A stretch of 64,000 nt of DNA, taken from positions 88,623,322 to 88,687,321 of the forward strand of contig NC_053035.3 of assembly GCF_002575655.3 (NCBI RefSeq). The letters run 5' to 3'. The notes below the pieces were generated by a model, which made no database searches, had not been told where the DNA came from, and was given only the letters and a program-made list of their open reading frames with translations. This document shows, piece by piece, positions 1 to 10,480 of the stretch (position 1 is the stretch's first letter; every line of letters begins with the position of its first letter). Origin of the DNA: Aegilops tauschii subsp. strangulata (lineage: Eukaryota; Streptophyta; Magnoliopsida; Poales; Poaceae). The position numbers and the translations under genes are program-made.

Positions 1-2466
1 TACAGCGTCCCTACTGTTGTGCTTCTGCTCTCGGTTGATTCGGGAGTGGGCATCAGCGTGTGAAATCGACTGCAGAGGATTAGGGCCTGGGGCATCGCAT
101 CTTCCTGCCGGTGGAAGGCCTGCGTCCCCTCGAGGCTGGTACGTATTCTGGCAAGGACAGAGGTTCTTAGCCATTTTTCATTGTGTGTGTATTCTTTAGA
201 TTCGCGTATATTCTTCAGTAATGCTCCCAAATCTCTGCTCACTCCAGAAGTCCAGATACAGTGCATCACGTAATTTTCTTGTTTAGTTGCCATTAGCCAA
301 CTTCACAGAATTCAAGTTGGATTTATTTGAACGGCAATGTCTCGAGCTTTTGGGGAGCAACAGTAATTACAAGCTTAGCTAGCGCCATACCAACACTTTG
401 CCATTGTGAGGATTTGCATCCCACCTCTACCCCAATGTCACAAGTAAAATTATTGTGATTATCCATCTGATGACATGAGTAATTTAACTTTTGTTCTGTG
501 TTTCATGTTGTCTGGAGCAATGTTTGGTTCCTAGCAGTTTCCAGATGGATTTATTTCCATTGCAATGAGAACGACTGTCAATATTTGCTGAATTTTTGGT
601 CAAGACTCAACCCACAAACCAAGAGGACTTAACCCTCTTCTCCTTGATCTCCTTGATAGTCCAGCAATCAGCAAGTTGAAAAGATTTAAATCAAGGTTCC
701 ATGATAATTCTTTTGAATCTTCCTGTAAGGTAGGCTTTTCAGATATTCCATTTCAAACTAAAGGTGCATTCCTTTTACTTCCGGTAATATAAACTATGTA
801 TTTTTAATTGTCTAACCTTGTGTGCATAGGGTTTCTTTCACACGAGAGGTAAAGATGTTCCTTGTACAATATTTAGGTTCTGCAGAAAAATATTGTTTTA
901 ATTGGTTGTTGTTTGCCTGTCAGTCACACAAGCCTTTATTTATATTAGGCCTTAGATGCTACTCCCTCTGTAAAGAAATATAAGTGTTTAGATCACTACG
1001 GAGGGAGTATCAAGTACTATCTGTTATCCCTTTGTAATAGAAGAGCATAATTTCCACTCCCTAGTTGTTGATCATATTTCTCTGTGCCACATTCTAGTTC
1101 CAAAAATGCATGTTGATGGTCCACCTTGTTGATTGCCTGCTGATATTGTGAGATATTTGATTATGCTTGATAATATTAGCAGCGAAGAGTGCCTCATTAA
1201 AAATCTTAGTTGGAGAGTGAAATTTGCGTTAGTAGTATGTACTGAATTTTATGGCAGTCATAAGATGAAATTGTTCCTGTGAAACTGAGGACTGAAAGAG
1301 CTGATTCTGGTGCTCAACAGTATGATATTTTAGCCCCTGCATAAATTGTGGGAAATCCCACATGCATGGAAAATGAAGGACTCAAAGGTTAACATAATCC
1401 ATTTTATAAATCATCACACGTGAATCTTCATTATGTATGAGATTATTCTGGGATACCGCCTCCATTAATTAATTATGTATTAAAGAGGTAATTTATCTTT
1501 TGCGATAAACTGAGGAGGGGAGCAGTTATGTTTGTCCTTGCAATTGTGACGTGTATTTCTACATCTGACGTACAGTGTAACTATTTCAGGGCTTGACAGA
1601 CCAGTTTTTATCCGGAAGAAAGGCCTTTAGCGTGTGTTTGGATCTGAAGAACAAAGCAAGATATGGCTGTCATTCCTTCTAACTTGGCTAGTTACTAGTA
1701 TCTCCTTGATCCTTTGATAAGGTGGTCTTGGCGTGTGTGTGTGGGCAATAGAGAACATAACTTGGCAATTTCTGTACATGTTTACTGTATTCATTTATTC
1801 AGGATTAGAAGCTTAAATTCTGAATTTTATAGTTCAGGAGTAGCTACCTCCTGATGTACCGGTTTAATTTAATGGTTTCATCGAATGTGAATCAAAAGTA
1901 TATGTTGTTAACATAGTTGGGTATACATATCATGTCATCTTTCTTTTCTAAGGTGTTTGATGAGTTCAATGCGATGAAACAGATGCGCTGAATATATTCA
2001 AGGTTTCTAGCGGGAATCACTTCTTCATGGCCATTCTGGTGATAATGGTTGTACTCCAGGTAAAAAAAACAAATAGTATAATTCTTCTATTCCACATATA
2101 TAGTAGTTTTGGTTATTGTTATATGTTGTTTCCTTTGTATATATGCAAGCTCTTATCATCGAGTTTCCTTGGCAAGTTAACTTCAACAATCATGTTAAGC
2201 TGGCAGCTATGGTTGGTACTGATGTTAGTTGCTCGTTTAGGTGCTGATGGTCCAAGAATTGTAAAGATAAGGCGGGGGAACCTTATTTGTGTGGTGGATG
2301 CAATTATGTTATGAGGTCAATTTGTAATTTATTATACTGCAGTTATGGACCAAGCCATGAATCAGTACCAAAATTCAGGATTGGTGAGAAGAAACGTGAA
2401 CTTAAAATGTTTTTAGTATCCTAATCTTGACTTGTCGCTGATGGACCACAATGTTCAAGCTCGGCA
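1..2466. other. Intergenic or UTR/intron-like DNA, no supported gene
   Basis: No long open frame and no recognisable protein domain lies here. Short exon-like pieces follow plausible 3' splice sites (near 1590 and 1953). The second reads a dozen sensible codons and then TGA near 1990, so this may be the tail of a transcribed gene beginning left of the window. I do not recognise the product. Only the small MITE at 962-1008 is clearly defined. Confidence 0.3.
962..1008. mobile_element. Very short Stowaway MITE
   Basis: A 47-bp element begins CTCCCTCTG and ends CGGAGGGAG, flanked by TA on both sides (960-961 and 1009-1010). These are the termini and target site typical of Stowaway (Tc1/Mariner) MITEs. 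The interior is nearly all deleted, leaving little more than the two ends. Confidence 0.7.
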
Positions 2467-2470
2467 GATA

Positions 2471-2701
2471 CTACCTCCGTCCTGATTTATTGGTACCATC
2501 GTATTTTGTGTTAATGTTTGACCATAGATTTAACTAACAAAATACTAATGCATGTCACAAAAATTATATCGTTTGCTTTGTATTTGAACATAGTTTAAGA
2601 TGATATTATTTTTGTTATGTATAACTTATATTTATTAGTTAAAATCATGGTCAAATTATGACATTGAATACAAGGGGACTAATAAACCAGGACGGAGGTA
2701 G
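2471..2701. mobile_element. Stowaway MITE (231 bp)
   Basis: Termini CTACCTCCGTCC and GGACGGAGGTAG are inverted repeats flanked by TA duplications (2469-2470 and 2702-2703). The AT-rich interior, with motifs such as CATAGATTTAACT and ATGCATGTCAC, matches the interior of the element at 46393-46600, so the two belong to the same family. Confidence 0.85.
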
Positions 2702-2810
2702 TAATGTTGAACAACTAAAATTATTGGATCTCAAGACAGTTTAGAGATGTGTCCAGTCTTGGCATTCCCAAGTAATCATTGGTGTTCATTTTTGAAATAC
2801 TGCTTTGTAC

Positions 2811-2872
2811 TTCCTCCGTAACAAAATGTAAGACGTTTTATACCCTATGCAAACCAAAAAAAGATCTTACAT
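2811..2872. mobile_element. Truncated Stowaway-like MITE
   Basis: CTTCCTCCGTAACAAAATG at the left, with an internal inverted match around TCTTACATTTTGGTAC at the right, is the usual Stowaway end structure. The final GGAGGGAG of the right terminus is missing. Confidence 0.5.
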
Positions 2873-3224
2873 TTTGGTACAAAGGTTGTAGTTTTATTTT
2901 CCTGTAGCTGGTTATTGAGTGGCATGTAGTAGATTGAGATGAAGGATGTGAGTGAAGATTTGACATGTGAGAGGCAATCAACGATGCAAGTCGTGAGAGC
3001 AGTTGATGTAAAGTGACAATCATCATGTGCGGAGGTCACGAGAGGAGTCGTTAAAGAGCGACCATGAAGGCCAGCAGAAGACGAGCACCAAGCATTACAG
3101 AAAGGTGTATGCGAGACGGAGCCTATGTAAGGGACACCGCCAAGAGTTAGTGGGCAGCAAGGGAGATGTGTATCGGATGAAAACAATGTATTTATTTTTA
3201 TTTTTTTTATTTTTACCTAAATAC

Positions 3225-4090
3225 TTCATCGTGTGCGCGCACGATTTCGCTAAACCGAGCGGCCGCGCCTTGACCGCTCGTTGCGAGCATATCGCACGAC
3301 CCACGAGCGCCAGGTGTTTCCTGGTCGGGGTGAGATGCAGTTCTCTCACGCGCTATCCGACAAAACACAGCGCCACCGCCCGCGCCTTATTCGCAGCGTC
3401 CCTTTAGCTGCCGCCGTTGGACCCTCGCCGCCCAGCGCCCCTCCAGCTGCCGCCCCACCCTCTAGCGCGTCTGCCGCTGCACCTACACAGCCGGATGCAA
3501 CCCCGCGCTTTTCCCGGCCGGCGACCCCACCCATCCGAGGTCCTCCTCCCCCTCACGTCGCCCGCGACCCCGTCCTCCTGCTGACCGCCGCTATCCGTCT
3601 CTGGCGCGCCGCCGTGCGGGAACCCGAACCGATTCGAGGAGCTTCACGCTGGATCCGCCCATCCCACGGCTTCCTGTGGAGCTCCGCCGTCTAGACGCCT
3701 TGCCGACGCCGGTGAGTCCTGCGCTGCCACCCCTCGTGCCACAGCCGCGAGGCTCGGATCTCGCCCCGTCTCAACACCATCCATTTCATCTTCGGCGAGG
3801 ACTGGCCGCTCATGGAGCTCCGCGTCTTCCAGGAGGTCTTCTCCAGGGCGCCCGCACTGGTGGAGGCTTCTGGGTTCACGGGGAAGCATTCGGGGTGGTC
3901 GTGATGTTGCTGCTTCCCGGTGCTCACTTCGTACAGATGTGCCCGGAGGCGAGCCTCAAGGTCTAGCCGCCTCCGCTGTTTCGCGGCGACCACATGGTCA
4001 GGTGCATGCCGGAGGAGGCCTTGTCATGGAAGCGTCAGGCGTGTGTGCATTATCAAATCACAGAGGTGATCCTTTCGATTTGGATATCAA
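3225..4090. other. GC-rich gene-like block, no intact CDS
   Basis: An abrupt GC-rich island starts after an AT-rich stretch ending near 3220. It holds several overlapping short open frames (for example 3281-3694 and 3676-3966 on the plus strand). None shows a domain I recognise, and they overlap in several frames, as GC-rich grass DNA commonly does. A possible splice donor (CCGGTGAGT) lies near 3709. It may be the first exon of a captured or decayed gene carried by the repeat unit that also holds the tandem array downstream. Confidence 0.3.
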
Positions 4091-4599
4091 CGTGAGTATT
4101 TAGTGCCCAGGAGCATGGTGCTCACCCGAATGCTAATAAAAGATTTTCAGTGTGCTTTGCGGCTCTCAATGTCCTACTGCCAAGGCTTTAGGTTAGTTGA
4201 TTATAATTCCTGCACTGCGGCACAACCAAGAATTCAAATCTTGGTTGAATATCATGATCTTACATTTTGTAGTGCTTTTTCTTGAGAAAATTATCAAATA
4301 GTTGTAGTTGCACACATAATAGTTTTTAGTTGTATATAAGATTTGGGAAGTTGCGCAACACGGTGATACTATGTTGGCTTGACGTTGTTTTCGCTTAAGT
4401 TGATCTATTTTCACTAATCATATTTTTAGTTGGCATCCGCAGTAGTTATAGTTGCACACATACTAGTTTTCAGTTGGATACGACCATTAGAAAGTTGCAC
4501 AACACGACAATACAAAGATGGTTAGACGATGTCTCGCGCTTGCATTGCTTACTCAAGTATAGCTAGATGGGTAACATTGTAAACTCGATCAACTACTGC

Positions 4600-5665
4600 T
4601 GCACACTGGAAGACTGTCGCACATGCATGAGCAAAGAGTTGCACAGTCTCATCGGTATAGTCGCACATGCACGGCCGCGAAGATGCACACTCTCGTCGGC
4701 ATAATAGCTCATGCATGACTGCGGGAGTTGCACATGCTCCTCGGCATAGTCACACACACACATGGTCATGGAGCTGCACACTCTAGTTGGCATAGCCACT
4801 CATGCATGGCCGTGGAGTTGCACACATTCATTGGCATAGTCGCACACACATGACCACAGAGTCGCACACTCTCATTGGCATAGTCGCACACATGCGACCG
4901 CGGAGTGACACACTCTCGTCGACATAGTAGCTCACGCACGACAGCAGGAGTTGCACACATGTGCCAACTTAGTTGCACACGCACGACCACTGAGTTGCAC
5001 ACTCTCGTCGGTGTAGTAGCTCACGTATGACCGCGGAGTTGTAGACTCTCGTCGGCATAGTCACACACGTGTGACAGCGGAGTTGCACAATCTCACTTGC
5101 ATACTCGCACACGCATGGCCGCAGAGTTGCATACTTTCGTCGGGCATAGGTTCCCACTCTCTTTCACTGCGGACGTTGAATTCTCGTTGGTATAGTAATT
5201 CATGCAAGATTGCAGGAGTTGCACACGCGAGGCGGCATAGTCGCGCACATAGGACCACGAAGTTGCACACTCGTTGGCGTAGTAGCTCACGCACGGCCTC
5301 GGAGTTGCACACTCTCATCAGCATAGCTGTACATGTGTGGCCGCGGAGTTGCACACCCTCGTCCGCATAGTCGCACACGTAATACTGCGGCAGGTGCTCA
5401 CGCCCGACCGCGGAGTTGCACTCTCGTCAGCATAGTCGCAAGAGCGTGGTCCGGAGTTGCACACTCCCGTTCGCATAGTCGCACATGCACTGCTGCGGGA
5501 GTTGCACATGCACCATGGGGTAGTTGCTCACGCGCAGCTGCAGAGTTGCACACCCTGATTGACATAGTTGTTCACACACAGACTGCGGGTTGGCACACTC
5601 TTATAGGATAGTTCCTCACGCGCGACTGTGGGGGCTGCACACACGCGGCGACTACCAGACAGTTG
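4600..5665. repeat. Imperfect ~45-bp tandem array (about 23 copies)
   Basis: Units built on GTTGCACACTCTCGTCGGCATAG followed by TCGCACACGCATGACCGCGG recur every 44-46 bp; unit starts near 4637, 4681, 4726, 4772, 4816 and 4860 give the spacing. Copies vary by substitutions and small indels, and the array fades on both sides into scattered GTTGCAC motifs (4300-4600 and 5700-5850). The many short open frames across it are low-complexity by-products of the repeat. The copy number is estimated from length divided by period. Confidence 0.85.
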
Positions 5666-6935
5666 GTTAGGGTAGTTAATCGGGGCAACAAACGAAATTG
5701 CACATTCACTATTAGGAAGTAGTATGGGGTGGTGTCATCGGTGAAAACTGCATGTCCACGGTTAGTGAGAAAAGTTGCACATCGACTGTCAGCTAGTTGC
5801 ACGTCAAGGCTAAACAGTTGCACCAAATGGGGAGTAAATTGCACACAAAAAATTTCGTCGAAACATGTCCATGCGGGATTTAGTTTCGAAGAGCACGTCG
5901 CGAGGGTTCCAGCGGTGAAAATGGATCTTAATTCTGACGCCTGATTTAAAAGTTATGACATTTTAAAATTTTGAAAGCTCAAATTAAATGCGTTCACACT
6001 TGTTCATATGATACTTTTGTAATACTTTTATGTTTACACGGTACTTTCTCTAATAAATGGATTAGGATTTTTTTTCTTATATCAATCAGAGGGGGAAAAT
6101 TATTACCCTGTATAGATTAGGGACCAAAATTTCTATTTTAGGCCGGCCGTTCGAGAAGGTTACCGAGCAGCCGGCCGCCCGCAAGACTTGTCCTTATTTT
6201 TATTACTTGAAGATCAGAAGCAGTCGGCGGAGTGCACCAAGTGGTCAAAGCAGCGAGTGAGGCATGATTGAGCGACCTTCACGGTAGGATCCAACAGGTA
6301 GCGCCGAACTGAAGGTAAGGTGGAGCGATGCACAACAGGGGAAGGAGCGGACTCCTTGTGCTGCCACCACGTGCATGTGGGTTGCCGTGTTAGGATCAGA
6401 CAGTGAAATACTTTCACCCAGCTGACTCTTTTGTGTAGCGCCCGACAGGTCGGCTCTACATTACACTGAGTAGCGTCGAACTGACTGACGCTACACACCT
6501 GGTCAGCGTGGCACCCCGGGGCTAGGTCCGGCCCCAGCATAGGTCGTGCAGCGCCCAGAGCAAAGGCGCTATAGTTCGAAGTGTAACGCTTAGCCCAAAG
6601 GTGATGCACTTCGACTTAGTAACCGCAGCCGTCAGGCCCTCCCCCATCCTACCCATTCGCTTCAAACAAAAGCTTCGGCGTTGCGGCTCTCTTTCTCTCC
6701 CCCTCTCAATTCCCTCTCCAAATCTCGCAGATCTGACGTTTTTTTCGTGGATTTCTGTCCTAACCTCTCCTAGAAGGTATTCTCCTTCAATCCCCTTCTT
6801 TTTATCCGAAAAATCTTCCCCATTGTTCATGTTTGTGGTGAAACCCTAGTTTTTATTGATTCAAAATTTCTATGAGAACTTGAAATAATGTGTGTTGATT
6901 TAGCCTATGTAGATTAGTTGTAGTCATTGAGGAAC
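5666..6935. other. Repetitive non-genic DNA
   Basis: There is no supported gene. At 6145-6185 a GC-rich short inverted repeat (GGCCGGC / GCCGGCC) looks like a terminal hairpin of some transposon. The 6200-6600 stretch contains repeated TAGCGCC-type and CTACAC motifs like those seen in Triticeae LTRs. The 6640-6850 stretch is pyrimidine-rich and resembles a transcribed leader. Confidence 0.3.
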
Positions 6936-7150
6936 TTTTGTTGTTGTTGATTTGTAGTGTAAATATCCATTTAGTTTGGCCAACTAGATTGATTTATCTT
7001 TAGCTGGAGTGGTGCTTTGTGGTAGCTTCAATCTTGCGGTGTCCTCAGTCTGTGACAGAAGGAGTAGCTGTGACAGAAGGAGTAGCGAGACACGTATTTG
7101 TATTGTTGCTACTAAGGGTAAAACGACGGGGTTTGATCTTATTGGTTGGT
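6936..7150 (+). repeat. Diverged LTR fragment related to the LTR at 47815
   Basis: The order of motifs here (TTGGCCAACTAGATTGAT, TTCAATCTTGC, TGTCCT, CACGTATTTGTATTGTTG, GGGGTTT) matches an internal stretch of the complete LTR near 48560-48710 in the same orientation, with many substitutions. I read it as an old LTR remnant of a related Athila-type family, interrupted on the right by a MITE. Confidence 0.55.
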
Positions 7151-7163
7151 TTTATTCTACTTA

Positions 7164-7319
7164 CTCTTCGTTCCTAAATATTGTCTTTTTAGAGATTTCA
7201 AATGGACTACCACATACGGATGTATATAGACATATTTTAGAGTGTAGATTCACTCATTTTGCTTCGTATGTAGTCACTTGTTGAAATATCTTGAGACAAA
7301 TATTTAGGAACGGAGGGAG
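7164..7319. mobile_element. Stowaway MITE (156 bp)
   Basis: The element begins CTCTTCGTTCCTAAATATTG and ends with its inverted counterpart AATATTTAGGAACGGAGGGAG, flanked by TA (7162-7163 and 7320-7321). Confidence 0.85.
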
Positions 7320-7321
7320 TA

Positions 7322-7511
7322 CATTACATTAGTTTGATTTCACACCTATCCAGGAGGGTTGTCCCTAATATAAATAGGCTAGCCCTTCCCTTCGTGGGGG
7401 ACTTTTGCCATTTCTATCAAAGACCAAAGACATAGACTCCTCCTGAGATTGGAGAGCTCTTGTTATCCATATTCTCATGATTCCTTGAGAAATTGCTTCT
7501 AATTCGCGCTC
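7322..7511 (+). repeat. Left part of an older LTR, split by the solo LTR
   Basis: This stretch has a TATA-like ATATAAATA at about 7367-7375. It is separated from its likely continuation at 12345 by the solo LTR, whose target duplication (CACGA) lies exactly at both edges. The continuation runs to about 12649 and is followed by a primer-binding-like site, which suggests LTR sequence. Confidence 0.4.
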
Positions 7512-7848
7512 CACGATGATGTCCCACAAGTATAGGGGATCAATCATAGTCCTGTCGATAAGTAAGAGTGTCGAACCCACAGTACTAGGGAAAAGACTAG
7601 CAGTAGCGCGGGGTGCCGCGCTATTGATACGGCAGTAGCGTTGGTCTAAACACGCTACTACTATACGTACTTAGTAGTACGCGTTTTGCAGAAAGCGCTA
7701 CTGGTAAATACTAGCAGCGCGCCTCTATGCCCGCGCTACTACTATTATTGCGTATTCTATTTCTTTTTCATTTTATGTCGTATTCATACACCAATATACA
7801 AGTTTTCATGCAGTAGCAATTTAGAGATTGTTTTTACATCATAAATAG

Positions 7849-7948
7849 TTATTACATCACTGGGTGAAAGCACCGTGGATTAGTTTCAAGTGGATGGATC
7901 CATATACTTGAAACTAATCCGTGGTTCTTTCACCCAATGATATAATAA
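7849..7948. repeat. Long near-perfect hairpin inside the CACTA
   Basis: The core stem pairs 7861-7891 with 7906-7936: 28 Watson-Crick pairs, two G-U wobbles and one mismatch, closing a loop of about 14 nt. With two more mismatches the stem extends about 12 bp outward on each side. Its length and pairing resemble a plant miRNA precursor or a tiny foldback element. It lies about 270 bp inside the CACTA end and downstream of the B3-like gene, so read-through transcripts could contain it. No expression evidence is available here. Confidence 0.7.
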
Positions 7949-8224
7949 ATCATCATCATCATCATCTCATTAACAACTTATCATCATAATACATCATTGT
8001 CATATAAGAACTCCTCATGATCATCATTTTCGTCAATGAGACATCATATACCATGTTGGTCACTAGTCATACTCACAACTCCTTCTCCTCATCATTCAAT
8101 CTAACACATTGTAGCACATAATAACACATTGTACCTAGGACTTACTCCTCTCTCATAGGACCTACTACCCTCTCTTAGGTAAAATAACATAAAACAAGAT
8201 AGGTCCTGACTCTCCATTATGGAG

Positions 8225-9364
8225 AATGGAGATTATCCTGTCTCCAATTCTTGCGCTTCGCACAATGTTGCTTCCAAGTAGCTCCCTATGATTGACCATA
8301 CATTTTTCCAATCTTTGATTGTCATGTCTTCATCGGTTTTAGAAATCCGGTATGAACAGCAGTGATGCGTAGGATGACCTGGCCGTAAGCTCATAACATC
8401 AAGGCGACCTTTCGGAAACATCAGATGAGGCACACAATCCTTCGGGATTTTTGTTGAAAAACATAGTAATAACTTCATAGTTAGCAATGTAGTTTAGTTT
8501 TAGAAGAATTTATGCAAAAGATGCACGGATGTCGTAATAGTAAAAAATCTTACAATGCCATCTCCATGGATGTTACCATAGTTCAACACGTGCACTAGTG
8601 ACACGTATTGACCATAATGTGCAGGATTTTGATAATAGATACTGTAATTCTTAAGATCATTCATAAATGAGATTAGATGATCTTTCTCCTAATAAGTTAA
8701 TTCTGCGCCATCGGTGTAATAGGTTCTGTCTACCATCTTCCGCACATTTTTTGAAGAATGAAGATAAGCTATCAATGGAAATAAGCTGTCAACTATTTTG
8801 AAATAAACAATATAAATTACTTAATAACTATGTTTGAGAAACTCACATTGCGGTAGAATTGGAAGCGTATCAACAAGGAACCAAATGTCCATATTTGTCT
8901 TCGTCGATGTCAGGATCACCAAGATCCATGGTGAAAAGCATACCCTCATGAAAATCATACGTCTTGCAAAGTGCTCCCCAATTCAGGCAACCAAAATGGG
9001 ATACGCTCTCAGAATTGTATAGATTTACAGCAAAATCATATCCATGATGGGTCCTTAGATGGACTATCTTTGTTTCCATACTTTCATGATCTTCAAAATC
9101 CATCCTCTCCAAGAAATAGCCTCTTGCATGGCATGAGATAAGCTATAGTCGAATTGTAAAATATGAAAATTACACGTTGAAGAAGCAGAAGGCGTGCTTA
9201 ATTACGAAAAAACACTTGTCGTCATTGCGTACCGTTTCAAAAACGAAGGTCTCCTAGAGCTTAATGCTGAAGCGTCGACCTTCTACCAGGTGAGGCCTGT
9301 CGCACAAACCCCGGTAGTCACCACACCAGTCGCATTCCGGGAGACTATCATCATCCGATGACAT
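8225..9364 (-). pseudogene. Decayed B3-domain-like gene carried by the CACTA
   Basis: On the minus strand a first exon starts at 9364 (MSSDDDSLPECDWCGDYRG) and runs to a likely GT donor near 9230. It has an in-frame TAG inside the sequence. A second exon-like segment at about 9115-8870 encodes HGYDFAVNLYNSESVSHFG and GALCKTYDFHEGMLFTMDLG. A third near 8700-8550 encodes YYTDGAEL and HYGQYVSLVHVLNYG. A fourth at 8487-8233 encodes GRLDVMSLRPGHPTHHCCSY. From memory, these resemble B3-like proteins often carried by Triticeae CACTA elements; such proteins would be nuclear DNA-binding. The stops and unclear exon joins argue that this copy makes no full product. Confidence 0.45.
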
Positions 9365-9820
9365 TTCTTATGTTCATAATTCAAATATTAAACTTCTAAA
9401 ATTAAATATATGTACTATAAATCCGGGGCACTCGATATTTCCTACATATTCTAGCACAAGTCATGCTTAAATTCACGGGAAAATCCAGCATGTCCTTTGC
9501 TAAAATAGGACATATCGAGCGCCTGAAATTTTCCGGAACGGAAATGAATCAACACTCTGGCAAAACATAGGCCACTCGAATTTTCCCTGTGATACAAAGA
9601 TGTCCATACACATACAACGATGCTTAAACTTGAAATTCCATCCAGATCGATTATCATAAGCATTCGCACATGAGCTCAACGACTAAATACCCTAGTTCTA
9701 CTGTATTCAAAACACCGAGGAGTAGAGAAGGAGGAGGTGGACTTTTAGCTCACCAACTCGGGTGTAGAAAAATTCTATTACTAAAACATTTTAATATATT
9801 ACTAAAATTACAAACTATAT

Positions 9821-10115
9821 CTAAAACATCCTAGTTCTAGCCCTAACATTTACTAAAAATACCTTAGTGAAACCCTATGTCTAAAACATCCTAGTTCTAG
9901 CTCTAACATTTACTAAAAGTACCTTAGTGAAACCCTCTGTCTAAAACATCCTAGTTCCAGCCCTAATATTTACTAAAAATACCTTGTTCTAACCCTAAAT
10001 TATCTTATATAGAAACCTAACATAACTAAATTAAGCACTTACTAAATAAACTAGTTCTATTAAGTACTTACTAAATAAACTAGTTCTATTAACCACTTAC
10101 TAAATAAAATCTACT
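9821..10115. repeat. 60-bp tandem repeat (three copies) and a shorter ~31-bp repeat
   Basis: CTAAAACATCCTAGTTC begins at 9821, 9881 and 9941, a period of exactly 60 bp with few differences between copies. Immediately after, ACTTACTAAATAAACTAG-type units recur about every 31 bp between 10035 and 10110. Both lie inside the CACTA, upstream of its purine-rich tract. Confidence 0.8.
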
Positions 10116-10204
10116 CTATTCAAATACCTACATTGAAAAATTTCTATTCCATGCAAATAATCTACATTCTATTGTATTGAAAAAACAATAAAAAACTACA
10201 TTAT

Positions 10205-10480
10205 CAGTGAGGAGAGATGGAGGGAGGCAGGAGGAAGGAGGGGTGGGAGGAGGGAGAAGGAGGAGGGAGGAGAGAAGAGAGGGGGTGGGAGGCCTAGGGA
10301 GGAGGGGGTGGGAGGAGGGAGGAGGGAGGAGAGAGGAGGAGGGAGAAGGAGGTGGGAGGAGGGCAGTGGGAGGAGGGAGGAGGAGGGAGGCGGGCACGAC
10401 CAGAGAAGGGAGGAGGGCGCGGTAGGAGGAGGGAGGAGGGCGGTGGGAGGAGGAGGAGGAGGGGTGCCGCATACCGAGGA
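10205..10480. repeat. Polypurine (GGA/GGAGGG) tract
   Basis: About 275 bp is almost pure purine on the plus strand, made of irregular GGAGGAGGG units with very few pyrimidines. The long open frames on either strand are low-complexity artefacts. Such tracts can form triplex or G-quadruplex structures and expand by slippage. Confidence 0.85.

Noticed and set aside
4593..5611. Cys/Arg-rich open frames of 60-105 aa across the tandem array
   Set aside because: They repeat with the ~45-bp units in several frames at once; periodic DNA, not protein coding.
4600..5665. CRISPR-like array
   Set aside because: Repeats vary, are contiguous without unique spacers, and the genome is clearly a plant nuclear one.
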